From Boswellia sacra (lineage: Eukaryota; Streptophyta; Magnoliopsida; Sapindales; Burseraceae): a DNA stretch of 64,000 bases. The position numbers were made by a program, and so were the translations under genes. Positions within the stretch are counted from its first letter, which is position 1; each line of letters starts with the position of its first letter. Under the pieces are notes generated by a model that ran no database searches, was not told where the DNA came from, and was given only the letters and a program-made list of their open reading frames with translations. This document shows, one piece after another, positions 45,589 to 57,600 of this stretch. The stretch is from positions 248,001-312,000 of the forward strand of contig SNVD02009112.1 in NCBI GenBank assembly GCA_013180625.2, written 5' to 3'.

Positions 45589-45734
45589 ATATGCATTGAA
45601 ACATAGACTTTGTGCAGGCGCGCAACCTATATGGCGTAGGAGCGCAACTCTTAATTTGAAATATGCATTGAAACAGAGGCCTTGTGCAGGCGCGCAATTT
45701 CTTTTGCACAGGAGCGCAACCCCTGTGGTTTGAA
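45589..45734 (+). repeat. 72-bp tandem repeat, two copies
   Basis: Units start at 45589 and 45661 with atatgcattgaaaca and contain ttgtgcaggcgcgcaa and aggagcgcaac. Copy C (near 63290) lacks them, so they arose or were inserted after the duplication. Confidence 0.85.
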
Positions 45735-47140
45735 AACTGTTGGTTTGACTTCTATAACAAGAAATTCGTTGCTTGCATGATAAGTAATAGACAATAATTC
45801 TACTCTATATTAGATCTTTCCTGTTTCTACTCATTAGCCTAATGTGTGCCTCAGGTGATTGATTTTTGTTCAAACTATGGAATTTTTGGCGTAGCGATGA
45901 TGGAGTTCTCTAGCCAACCATTAGCCCGCGACAGCGTCATTGTTTTGGTGTTAATCATTGCTGTTTCTTTTTTTATTACCATTGTATTAATAAATAATCC
46001 TATAATGTGGTTGACAAATTGAGAACTTTGTTTTTTGAAATATAGTTAATACTTTTGTTATAGACTTTCAAGTTATTGTTTTGCATGAATGTTTGTAGTT
46101 GCAATCCAAATCCTCAGGATTTAGGGTGTGACATTTTTTTTTTGGATGATGCTTTGGATTTTCATGATTTCAATTTCAATTCCTTAAATAAATTAACATT
46201 TCAAATTTTCAATTATACATATAGCTCATATTAATCATCTATAGAAGGAGTTTTTGCTCCTTTTAATTTTTTCTATAGGACATTATTTCGTTGAATGTGT
46301 TTATTATTATTATTATTTTATTCTATTTTATCTAGCTAATAATGTTTTGCACCATCAGATTGTATGGATTTAAATAGATATAGGTAAACCTATTTTACAC
46401 TCTATATAATATAATAACTTAAAAGCCATTAATAATGTCGATAAAGGTCATCAATAGTTCAAAAAATAATATACTATATTAATCCATGTCCACATCCCCA
46501 AATTTCTAACGTACAAAAATTGTAATCACTCTGTCAACATTTTCAGATTTCTGAGGATTTCTTTTATTAAATGGGTCGTGCGATCATTTAAGTCAGGAAA
46601 CCATTGCATCCATGAGCTCGACAATACACAGACTATGTTGCATATCACTTTAGACCACATATACTTATGGGTAAAATTAAGTTTAATGTTTAATTACCAA
46701 AGTTTTATTAAATAACACAGATTTATCGCATTATTTATATGTCTAATCATAATATCACATACTCATTTGGCCTTAATTTCTTTTCTTAGCTATAATCGGG
46801 GATAAGGCCATTTCAATCCTTAGATAAAAGTTGAAAGGAATTATTGAAATTGACATGTTTCTAGAAACATTAAACAACAACCAAAAAATGACTAATTTTA
46901 TTAAAGACTACTCTAATTATTATAAATTATGTCGAGGAGTCAATTCCATCATCAATGCAAGGTCAAGTTTATGTGATTTGAAAAATTGAATTCTACGCAT
47001 AAAACATGAGAGCATCTGCGATACCTCTGCTGCACCATGCAGCACCCCGTGGGAAATAATAAATCAGTAACTATCATGTACGAGATGTCAAATCAGCAAT
47101 GATTGCTAACGTAGGATTGTTGATGTAGAGCAGATTTGGA
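45735..47140. other. Copy B continued, non-coding
   Basis: AT-rich. 46390-46990 aligns with 63370-63960 in copy C. No gene or RNA gene seen. Confidence 0.6.
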
Positions 47141-48074
47141 GTGCGCTTGGGTTACTGATATACAGTAATTTTTGGATTCGGTTATAACTATTTTGATATG
47201 TGATAAATATTTTATAAATTGATTATTTAAGAAGTAGATACTTAGAATCTATTTTTGTATTAGATTATAAAAGTAGATAGAAGATAACTTTTAAAAATTT
47301 AATTTTGAAAAGCTAAAATTTGGATAAACTAAAATACTAAAATAATCTTTATAATTTAATATAAATCTAAAAATACCCCTAACTATTAAACTGTTAAAAA
47401 AATTGATTAATTAATAAGAAAATTAAATATATTTTGTAATTATTTTTTAAAAAATTAGACTTGTTACGGGAGAATAGAACGTCCTTGGCCACCTTCTGCA
47501 GCAGTATCCCTGTTTGTCATTGTAGACCGATGAGTGGATCGACACTGCCACATCCAGGAGATTCGCTGAAAGCTATTGTGTACAAATTAGGTAACAGTTT
47601 CTTCATTTTAGCCAAAAATCAGCCGAGTCAGGCATTTGAAGTTTCAGGTACCGTAACCTTAAACATCGGATCATGTCACTAGACAATTGGCGGCCGGTGA
47701 CAAAAACTTCGACAATAATTTATTTTCTATTTTTTATTATTTTTAATAATAAATTCTTACATATACTTAATTATTTATTTATTCTTTTTTAATATTTACA
47801 AAATAATTTTATTATTTTATTTTTAAATTTATTTAATATTATAATAATTATTTTTTATCAAAATTATGGATATTTTAGGAATTTTATTGAAATTGAGATT
47901 TTGAAAATTAAGTTTACCAAACATATATCTATAGCTTTTTTATAGCACAACAATTTTAAAAAGTTAATTTATCAAACACCTTAAACTTTTTGAAACAACA
48001 TAGCTAACGGCTAATTCTTCCTATAATACCTTTTTATGGCAATTTTTCACTGTACAACAATTCCAAACACACCC
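47141..48074. mobile_element. Relative of the 34211-35079 element, with a different internal segment
   Basis: Outer parts align with 34211-35079: gattatttaagaagtaga, taaaagtagatagaagataac, and the right-hand agcacaacaattttaaaaag. The end resembles an inverted gtgtgtttggaattgttg. The middle (about 47461-47690) is GC-richer and unrelated to the other copy's middle. Copy C (ending at 64000) appears to lack the insertion. Borders are approximate. Confidence 0.6.
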
Positions 48075-48210
48075 TTAGTCATGAAATAAACCCTCAATAG
48101 TCCGCAACATAGATATATAAAATATTTAGTCTTTGCGACTTTTTCTTTAAATAGAAGCTGCATAGGCACTTCCTTCACATACAAAATCACTTCATATGAT
48201 CTATTCTTTC
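48075..48210 (+). promoter_or_regulatory. Promoter-like region upstream of the signal-peptide exon
   Basis: Contains tatataaaatatt (about 48112) and a pyrimidine-rich leader before ATG 48211. The same text starts at the very end of the window (about 63970-64000: gcaatagtccacagcagaga against ctcaatagtccgcaacatag). Confidence 0.4.
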
Positions 48211-48309
48211 ATGGCTTCCTTGCAACAACTCTTCCCTTTTCTCTGCCTGCATTGGCTTATTGCCACTGCCTCTATTTCATCAAATGATCAATTTTTTTTA
48301 ATGAAGTAG
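48211..48309 (+). pseudogene. Signal-peptide first exon of a lost secreted-protein gene
   Basis: ATG at 48211 opens 32 codons with a clear secretory leader (MASLQQLFPFLCLHWLIATA) and stops at 48307-48309. The downstream gene body is absent: AT-rich sequence follows. I do not recognise the family. Its leader and promoter lie at the matching place in copy C exactly at the window edge, so a fuller copy may start just past 64000 (inference). Confidence 0.55.
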
Positions 48310-49228
48310 ATTTAATATAATTTTTTTATAGTTTTTAAATAATGGTTATAAGTATATCTATATTTTTTACTTTAGATTAAATACTTTAATAAAACCTGAA
48401 TTTTTGGTCCAACCGGGACGAGTCCGGATCTAGTCTTTCCAATGTTGCCCTCCCTCGCCTCACTCTATTTTGGGGTAATAGCGCAGGGCAGCACAAAAAA
48501 AAAAAAAAAGTTCAACAAAGTGAGGACGGACACTTATTACCCCAGACTTGCCCTGCCCCATTGTCAACCCTATCTTGACGTTTTAGAATCATGTAATAAC
48601 ATCACTTAGTTCTAATTTTTAATAAAATTAATATCTAACTAAAAATTCTAAAATTTATGAAGCTTATATAGACACATATTTAATGTGACAATAAGTATTT
48701 CATGGCATTTTGAGTTAATTTTTTTATAATAAATTTATGATTTTAGGTATATGTTTGCATTACAAATTATTTTTAAAAATAATAATATTTTGTTATAATT
48801 ATTTCTACATATTTAATTTTTATAATTTATTATTTATGAATAAATTTATAAAATTTTATAAAAATAGGTTCATAATTCAAAAGGAAAAAAGTATATCGAA
48901 CATTTTACACTACTATACACTTAACTTTTTACACTGCTTCACTTCACACCTGAATTTAAGGTTGTAAAATGTTGTGGTATGTATCTAAAATTTGTGAAAC
49001 CGCAAGGGTAAATTTCACTTAATACAAACAGCATAGATGATATGATCATTACTTTGACATGTTGGGAAGTGGAAGACCAGGGTGGTCTTTCGAAGAAGAA
49101 ACCTTTGATCTAAACGGTATTTGCTGGCACTGAACTGATTGATGAGTATGCAGCAGGCTTTTCCTCTTTTTCTTGCTTCCTTCTTTTCTGATCAATTCAC
49201 TTTATATTGGAGTGGGACAAGACGAGGG
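48310..49228 (+). repeat. Duplicated segment, copy C upstream part
   Basis: 48590-48710 matches 34130-34210 plus 35080-35125 and is the empty site of the 34211 element. 48725-49228 matches 43890-44200 and 44511-44700. The copy is interrupted at 49239 by the Mutator-like element and resumes at 62161. Confidence 0.75.
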
Positions 49229-49238
49229 TACTTTTTTT

Positions 49239-50321
49239 GGAAAAATTGAGAAAATAGATAAATTTAGGGGGCCTGTTTGAAAAATGGACAGGTTCTGAAA
49301 TTTTTTCATCCTATAGACACTTTTATGTCTAAAAGACAAAAATACCCTTATACTATAATAAATTCCCAAACGTATGTTATCTCATATCCTTGGACGAATT
49401 TGAAGAAAGATAGTAAAGTAAAACAAAGAACAATGAAAACCAGTAATAGCTCGAATCACTTCACTTCACTGTCCCGAAACAACCTCAACATCTGAAGCAG
49501 TAAGTAAAACGCGTAAGAACAACTTTCCTTAATCTCTCTGTAATGGCATGAAAATTTAATGTATGTGTAGTGTTTTCGTTATTGATTGCTTTGGTAACTG
49601 ACAACCGCATTATATAGCTTAAAAATGGGTTATGTATGTGAACTAAGGGTAGAGATAGTGCCGTCTGTGTGAAAAAATGCTGGAAATTGACTGTCGGTGT
49701 GCAAAAATGGGTTTTTGCATTCGAAGGTCGAAGAAGACGACTGTCGTCGAGTGTCGTCGAGTGTCGTCAAGTGTCGTCGAGTGTAGTCGAGTGTCGTCGA
49801 GTGTCGAGAAGTTCTGTCGGACAGAATCTCGACAATTCGGATGGTGGTGTCGAGTGTCTAGGTATTGCGTCGATTCTAGGTTCGAGTGTCGCGGGTTCGA
49901 GTGTCGTTGAGGGTCTTGTGGATTGACGACGTCGGCGAAAGTTCGTGTGTCGCGTGTCGAGAGTCGAGTATCGGACGCGGGGAAACCGATCTGTAGATGT
50001 CTCTAACCATGCAAGTCGAGTGTTTCGAGAGTCGTCGAGATTATTTTGTCGAGCTTTCGAGTAAGCACGTCGAGTGTACAAGTTGACGAGTGTCGGATGC
50101 AAAATTTAGTCGAGTTCGAGTGTCGTGTCACATATGTCGAGTGTCGAGTGTGTTTGTCGAGCGTCGTCGAGCGTTTTGGCAGAACGCTCGTTTTTTCCAC
50201 TTTTGCAAGCTATTTCGTAATTATTTTTTGTCCACGGATCTTATATGATGATATGATATGTCTCAATCATGCAGGAACTGAAAACTTTACGCATACTCAT
50301 TGTATACAATGGTTCTTGGAC
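49239..50321 (+). repeat. Left terminal inverted repeat of the MULE
   Basis: About 1.08 kb, matched in reverse by 61255-62150. It reaches past the first transposase codons (cattgtatacaatggttcttgg). A stretch of roughly 150 bp around 49460-49610 has no partner in the right repeat. The region 49735-50180 is packed with tcgagtgtcg. Confidence 0.88.
49735..50180 (+). repeat. TCGAG-rich array in the left TIR
   Basis: Many imperfect copies of gtcgagtgtcg, some in strict tandem (49745-49805), others loosely spaced. Related arrays occur at 53320-53880, 54375-54520 and 61395-61815. Confidence 0.85.
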
Positions 50322-53098
50322 TGTGCAAGAGAACGGTAGTTATTTGTATGCCGGTGGGACGGGGAAGCTATTGATAATTCGTAGGTGTGCTACTTATAAC
50401 GAGTTGGTTGACTGTATTAGTACTAAAATGGGTTGGGATCTTCGTAAGAAAAGAATGAGTTTAGAGGTTCAATTTGCTTGTAAGGGTGTTCTTCCAATGC
50501 CGATTCGTATTGAGACTGACGACGATGTTTGTTTTTTCATACAACATTGTTTGGAGGACCAACAATCATATACACCATTAGTTGTTAAAGTTGAAGATAG
50601 GGAGAAGCAAAGACAGAGGTCAGGGTCAGGATCCGATGCAATACGTAGGCGAGAAGGATCTTCTCATCCCTCTTTGTTTCGTTCAACAAGTGGGAGCAAC
50701 CAATTAAGTGAGTCTACTCCTGTTTGTGGACAACCAGAATTGAATGACGATGTTGGCGTTGAGTTTGAGCAGTGTTCAGGGCATGCAGGGCATGAGTCAT
50801 TTGGGGTAGGGGTGTTATTTGAAAATGAAGAAGGAGTGCCTCCATCGATGCCATCGAGATTGGTACGTCATCTTGACAGCATTAGAGAGTTTGAGAGTCT
50901 AAGTAATATTGATGATGTTAATGATGACGATGGTGGCAATGAATATTGCGAAGATACTGATAATGGTGGTGATGATGTTAGTGTGCATGTTGACGATGAC
51001 AATAATGATTACACGGTTCATATTGAGAATGATGTTGAGGGATTGGATGATTTTGTTGTTGATGGGCACAATGTAGCCGGTCCACATTTCGATAATGAGG
51101 GAGAACGGGAGATCTTGAATGATGTGAACCAGGATGAGCCGTTTACCGTGCCTTCTCCAATTCACTCCACACCTACCGTGCCTCCTCCAATTCACTCCAC
51201 ACCTACCGTGCCTCCTCCAATTCACTCCACACCTACTCGTCCAGTATATGGACATCAGGAAGATCCGATGTTGAATAATGACAGCTCTCAGGCTAATACA
51301 TTCAGGTGGATGCCGCCTATCGTGCATCCACCCTCCACAGTTGGCGATGATGCCTCATCGTTTGTAGTTGACGAGATTGAGGTTAGGGTTGGACAGATGT
51401 TTAACAGCAAAACAGAGCTTCGAGAGAAGTTAGCGATGTTGGCATTAAGATGAAACTTTCAATTCAAGGTGAGGAACTCCAACGCCACAAGATTTGAGGT
51501 TGTATGTCGTGCTGAATCTTGTAAATGGCGTTTACGTGCCATAAAGGTGGCCGATTCACATTTCTTCCAAGTGAAAACGTATAAGAACCACCACACGTGC
51601 TCCGGAGCCGGACTTCACCCAGTTCATAAACAGGCAACTGCACATGTCATTGGCAAACATATTAAGAGCAAATTCGTTGAGGCATCGAGAATATATCGTC
51701 TAAAGGATATTATGTCCGATGTTCAGGAGTCATTGGGTGTTAATATCACGTACAATAAGGCATGGAGGGCAAAGGAGGTAGCTTTGCAAGAACTTCACGG
51801 ATCTCATGATGAATCATTCACACTACTCCCTCAGTACATGTACATGATTGAGAAAGCAAACACGGGGACCAAAACGTCGTTAGAAACTGATGAGGAGAAC
51901 CATTTCAGATACTTTTTCATGAGTATGGGGGCCTCGATTGCTAGATTTGCATCGTCAATTAGACCAGTTATTGCAGTTGATGGTTCTTTTTTAAAAGGGA
52001 AATATAGGGGTACAATGTTTTTGGCTTCTTGTATGGATGGTAATAACCAAATATACCCCTTGGCATTTGGAATAGGGCATTCTGAAAATGATGACTCGTG
52101 GAATTGGTTCATGAGACAGTTGCGTGATCATGTTGTACAAAATGTTCGAGATCTTGTCTTCATTTCTGACCGTCATCGTAGTATTGAACGCGTTGTGGTA
52201 GCAGTTTTTCCTCATGCACTGCATGGATTGTGCACTCATCATCTCAAGGGTAACTTGAAGGCAACGTTCAAGGACAAGACTTTGTTGGAATTGTACTACC
52301 GCGCTGCAAGGACATATCATTGTGCTGATTTTAACTATCATATGCGACAAATTGAATCCCATATGCCAGCAGCAGCAACTTATCTTCGAGAGATCGGAGT
52401 CGAGAAATGGGCACGTTCACAGTTTCATGGTCAGCGGTATAACATAATGACAACAAATATAGCTGAGTCGATGAACAGCTATTTGCGACACCATCGATTT
52501 CTTCCGGTGACGTTGTTAGCTGATTATTTTCAGACCAACTTGCAGAAAATGGTTCTATGAGCGTCGACAGCTATTTGCTAACTCAGAATCACATCTCTCA
52601 CCCTGGGCAAACAAGTTGATGGAGGAGCGTTTAAAAGAAAGAGATCGTATGAGGGTTAGTGGTATATCTCTTACTATGCATGAGGTTAGAGGCAATGACC
52701 GTGTTTGCATAGTTGACATGCACGCGCGTACATGCACGTGCCGGGTGTTTGATCTTGACCAGCTTCCGTGTGCACATGTATTAGCGGTATGCAAACGTAT
52801 GAATCTACTTACGTGCCATGATTACTGTGCCCATTGGTATACCACTGAAACATTACTACATGCATATGCTCTCCCAGTAGTTCCTGTTGGAGTTAGTGAG
52901 GATTGGGTGGTTCCTGAGGAGGTTCGCAGTAGAGTGGTTCTCCCGCCAGTCATGAGGAGACCAGCCGGTCGTCCTCGGAGGAATCGAATCCCTTCTGTCG
53001 GTGAGTCTAGCTCCTCTCGATCTTGCGGGCGTTGTGGAAGTTCCGGGCACAATCGTCAAACTTGCCGAAACCCAGTTCGGCTGCATGACAAGGGATGA
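50269..53098 (+). pseudogene. MuDR-type transposase (mudrA-like) with two lesions
   Basis: Domains in order: a PB1-like N-terminal part (about residues 15-110, GTGKLLIIRRCATYNELVD), an acidic Asp/Asn-rich linker, and three PPPIHSTPTV repeats (51160-51240). The Mutator DNA-binding domain (VGQMFNSKTELREKL, VVCRAESCKWRLRA) follows. The MULE DDE domain has VDGSF (51979), FISDRH (about 52166) and NIAESMNSY. The SWIM finger is CTCRVFDLDQLPCAHVLAVC (about 52735), and a C-terminal knuckle is CGRCGSSGHNRQTC. Lesions: TGA at 51451-51453, in the same frame, and a one-base gain near 52547 at LQK. It would cut and join the element's ends in the nucleus. All catalytic residues are kept, so decay is slight. 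Confidence 0.92.
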
Positions 53099-53485
53099 TG
53101 TATACCAAATGTTGATGTTTGCAACATTGTCTCTTTTTTTTATAACAAATCCTAAGCTTTTGAAATTAATATATTTTGGGTGTTGGATTTTGTCACTGTA
53201 AAGCAATATTATTGTATTAAACACATCTTTATGTGCGTTGTTGTTAAACTAAATAATCTTACCTGACGTTCAACTGAAAAATCATTTCGAATCTGATTCA
53301 AAATCTCGAAGAAATGAGTGTTCTGTCCAAACGCTCGACGCCATTCGACGGATGAAACTCGACGCTCGACATATATTAAAGGGACAGAAAATGAAAACAA
53401 GTGTTCGGCCGAAACGCTAGACGACACTCGACGGTAAAACTTGACGCTCGATCAACACGACACGCGAAATACGACTTAAATGAGC
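53099..53485. other. Transposase 3' region
   Basis: AT-rich 3' flank, then CTCGACG-type text. No gene. Confidence 0.5.
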
Positions 53486-53764
53486 GAAGCTCGATCAACA
53501 CGTAACACGAACCCCCGAAGCTCGATCAACACGTCACACGAACCCTCGAAGCTCGATCATATTGAACACAAACACGCGAAGCTCGATCAACACGTAACCC
53601 GAACACTCGAAGCGAGACTAACACGTCACACGAACACTCGAAGCTCCATCCACACGTCAGACAAACACTCGAAGATCGGTCAAGACGTCACACGAACACT
53701 CGAAGCTCGACCAACATGTCACACGAACACTCGAAGCTCGACCAACACATCACACGAACCTCGA
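53486..53764 (+). repeat. 31-bp tandem repeat, nine copies
   Basis: Units of exactly or nearly 31 bp open gaagctcgatcaacacgtca and continue cacgaacactc. Single-base variants differ between units. It lies between the two genes of the MULE. Confidence 0.9.
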
Positions 53765-54608
53765 CTCTCGATCCGGAATCCGACAAACCCTCGACTTCGA
53801 CCCGGAATCTGACAATTTGTCTGGACCCTCGACCCTCGAAGACTGACACGTGACACAAGAGCTCGAACTTTAGGGTTTAAAGTTAAAGTTCTCTCGACCG
53901 TCACTTCCCGCTTCACACAAATTTAGTCTAGTCCTACATACCGTGTCAACTCTCCAAAATCACAGAAACGCACAGACAACGGTTGGGACGCAAACAGACG
54001 CGCAGCGACAATCATCGAAACTCCCACCGACTGCAGCACCCATCGGCATTGAGGTACGGCTTTAACGTTGCTTTAGACAATATTTTCGGGCCATGCATGT
54101 TGTTTTCTGGTCTTGTGCATACACTTTCAAAATTGTTTGATATAGGAACGGTCGGGGTAAACCGGCTGGCGCCGCGAGCCGCCGTCGCGAGGGCTGTTAT
54201 AGGATTGAAATTTGTGGTTTTTGCATTATTGTTTTGACTAGTTCAGTGGTTTTAGGGCTGTTTAGTGATGTTTAGGCCGTTTATGTTTATATATGTGGAC
54301 GGAAAATGTATTGTATCTGGTTGGTTTCGGCTTTGTCGTTGCCGGAAATTTACAAAAGCGTTTTTCGTGGTAGTGACACTCGACACTCGGCAAACGAGTG
54401 TTGTCGAGTGTTATCGTATGTTGTCGAGACATGTCGAGATTTATCGAGACCTTTCGAGTCTCGTCGGGTTTTGTCGAGTGTTGTCGAGTTTATCGAGATT
54501 TGTCGAGATTTATCGAGCGTTTAGGCAGTATGCATGGTTTTTTGCTGTTTTTTTGCCTTTTTGTTTCATATTGAACTATAATGGACTTGTTTTTGCCAAT
54601 TGAAGCAA
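53765..54608. other. Upstream region of the Ulp1-type gene
   Basis: CTCGAC-rich to about 53880, then mixed sequence and a second TCGAG-rich patch at 54375-54520 close to the start codon. No separate gene is supported. Confidence 0.5.
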
Positions 54609-57600
54609 ATGGCTGGTGAATTTGGACTGTCCTTCACGCTTAAGACACCGGATACGGAGCACTACAATGCGGTGGTCACAAACTTGGCAGGTTGGGACTG
54701 TATACAATGGATCCGGACGAGCTTCAGTGCGAGGCAGAAGGAGATGTTTCGTGCAACATGTTTCGGATTTCTCCTAGACATCCGTCGGCTCTCCTTTCCG
54801 TCTCAGTTGACACACCACGTGCTTCAGTGGGAGGTTAACACCGTGGGGTTCGACCAGGAGATGTGGTTCCTTGTTGAAGGTAAAAAAATGGTTTTGAGAT
54901 ACAATGTTGTTACAAATTCATAGTTTTACACGTATGATATTTTTAGTTATTTTACTGTACCATAGTTGTCATCTTATGTAATTTTTTTTTCTTATTTCTA
55001 GGACGACTAATTCGTTTTTCTGCGCACGAGTTCGGTTTGATAACCGGATTACGATTTGCTTCCACGGTGCCACCAATACCGACGATGTTGAATCCGTGCC
55101 AATTGTTGGATACATACTTCGATGGCGTCGACTTGGATCTTATGACTTTGTATCCCAGACTTAGGGACTTGAATGTGTCTCGTATGCCAGACGAGGATGC
55201 CGTGAAGCTAGCCGTGTACTACGTGCTTGAGCGTTTTTTCATGGCACGGGATAGACGCCGACACGTGTCCCGGACATGGTTGAATTTTGTGGACAGACTG
55301 GATGAATTTAATACGTATCCATGGGGTTCGTTGTCCTATGAAAAAACATTGGGCTCAATGAAGAGGGCTTTGGTTGGGAGGTTAGAAAATTACAAGAGGC
55401 GAGCCTAAGCGAAGGCGGACCAGGTGGAGCGATATAACTTGGAGGGGTGCCCGTACGCCTTTCAGGTACATACTGCTATCCATGTGTGCGACTGTGTTTA
55501 TTTCTGTTTGATGTAATTATAGTCCATGTCACTAACTAACCTGTTCAATGTAATTAAGGTTTGGTTGTACGAGGCCGTGCCTTACTTTGGCACTAATTTT
55601 GGAAGAGTGCCCCAAGAGTGCGAGTCGAGGATACCACGGTTGTTGAAGTGGGAGACAGTTAAGACCCTAGCCCAAAACGTTGCCTACACCGATATGCTGA
55701 GGGTTAGGAGGCGGGTTAGTACGAATCCTCTGTTACATCGAATTGTCTTGTTTTTTGTTCACTCCACATTAACTGTTTCGCGTGATGGATTATATCTTGA
55801 CGCAGGCTAGGCCGCTCGTTGTTTTAGAGCCGTCCGATGTGGAGCAGCAGACGGAGTGGTATGCACGGCTCGCTGAGGTAGTTGGCATCCATAGAGGTGC
55901 ACATTTGGCTTGGGCAACAGCTGTGGATGCTCCATTATTGGCGGCGGAGAGCATTGAGCCAGTTCCTCCGGAGGGTCCTGCAGCTCCACCTCCGGAGGGA
56001 CCACCTGATCCACCTCCTGAGGGCCCATCAGGTCCACATCCAGAGGGTCCAGCAGGTCCACCCCCTGAGGGACTAGCTCCACCCCCCGAGGGTCCTTCAG
56101 CTCCACCCCCTGAGGGACCAGCTGCTCCACCTCCGGAGGGTCCATCAGCACCTCCTCCGGAGGGTCCAGCAGCACCTCCGCCGGAGGGTCCATCAGCACC
56201 ACCTCCGGAGGGACCACCAGATCCACCTCCTGCTGGCCCTAGTTCCCCTTTTGAGCCGGATGTGGAGCCAGCAATAGACACGGCCAGTCCTGACATGGAC
56301 GTAGGGCCTTTCAGTCCACCGCCGGAGCCGTTCCATAGTTTTAGACACCCAGGAGCATCGACGACGGCGTCGGGTCGTGCAACCAGCCACCCAACGCCTA
56401 TATACGACGGTCCTCCGAGTTCGCAGGTATGTAATGCGAGTTTACATTAATATTCTTGTCCGTATACATTTGATGCTCCGTTGGTTAATGAAGACTCGTG
56501 TGACTCTTCTCATGCAGGTGTCGCCAGTCCATGACGACTTCCAGAGCACAGTTTTGCGTGAACTTGCCCTGTTACGGGCGGAGAACAAGGAAATGCGGGA
56601 CGAGATAGCTCTTCTCCGCAAGGCTGTTCTTGACCTCGGTGCCAACTTCGGATACGGTGACACGGTATGTTTCAATATTTACATACCGTGCGTTGTCATC
56701 TCCACAAACGCTTAAGCTGATGGTTATGTTCGGCTGATTTCAGGATGCAGATGCTGATTCTAACGGAGGTTCGGCTGATGATGGTGACGGTCAGCCAACC
56801 GCAGAACCTGATTCCGTCGACAGGACTATTCCTGCTGTCGATGCTCCTCCGACGGCCTTAGTTTCACGCCGGGGTCGCCGCCTCCTTCCAGCTAAGCATA
56901 AGCGGAGCCCCTTTGTCAGTCCACCGGGTAGGAAGAGGCCGAGGGTTCAGCAGCAGAAGGAAGCCGCAGACCACCAGCAGCTACAGTTCGAGGCCCCTGT
57001 TCCTCAGCCGGAAGACAATCGATCTCAGGGTCCATCAGCGGATGTAGAACTGGTCTCATCTTGTGCCCTCCGGTTCCACTTTTCGACCCACGTGCCCCGA
57101 TAGTAGAAGTTGACATGAAAGCATTCGACGCGTGGCTGGCGGATGACACCAAAACTGATCGCGCTGATTTGGCAGTATACAGCGCTGATCGTAAGTTCTT
57201 CAAGACGCTGCTCGAGCCATCACAGTGGCTTAAAGCTGAGGTAGATTCATACCATCTCCGGATGTCGAATATTGCTATATACATTTGGATTTAATATTGA
57301 TAGCAATTATTGTTTTCAGCACATAGGCAGCTACTTGTGGTTGCTACGGTGCAGAGCTCGCGCCATGACCGGACCTGGTGTACAGAGGTCCGCTTTCCTG
57401 GACACCACTTTTTGGGTACGTTTTTCGTAGACATCTTACTTTCACTTTTGTCACTTGTAATTTATGATTCCTTCAATGCGCTAATTGAACTCATGAACTT
57501 GCAGTTGAAAATGAAGTCGTTGTGGGAGTTATACTCGGAGAGACTGGACGACATTAGCTGGGTGAGTGAGGAGGACATGGTCCAGTATGTCCTGGGACAG

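Noticed and set aside
47461..47682. Small frame of 73 codons inside the 47141 element
   Set aside because: No recognisable domain or ATG-supported gene model; kept only as possible captured cargo.
50899..51327. Minus-strand frame opposite the acidic linker of the transposase
   Set aside because: It mirrors Asp/Asn/Val codons and the PPPIHSTPT repeats of the real frame.
53486..53764. Regular repeats resembling a CRISPR array
   Set aside because: Units are contiguous without unique spacers, lie in a plant transposon, and no cas genes are present.
55790..56296. Minus-strand glycine/serine-rich frame opposite the PPPEGP repeats
   Set aside because: It is a shadow of the repetitive proline codons on the plus strand and has no start context or homology.
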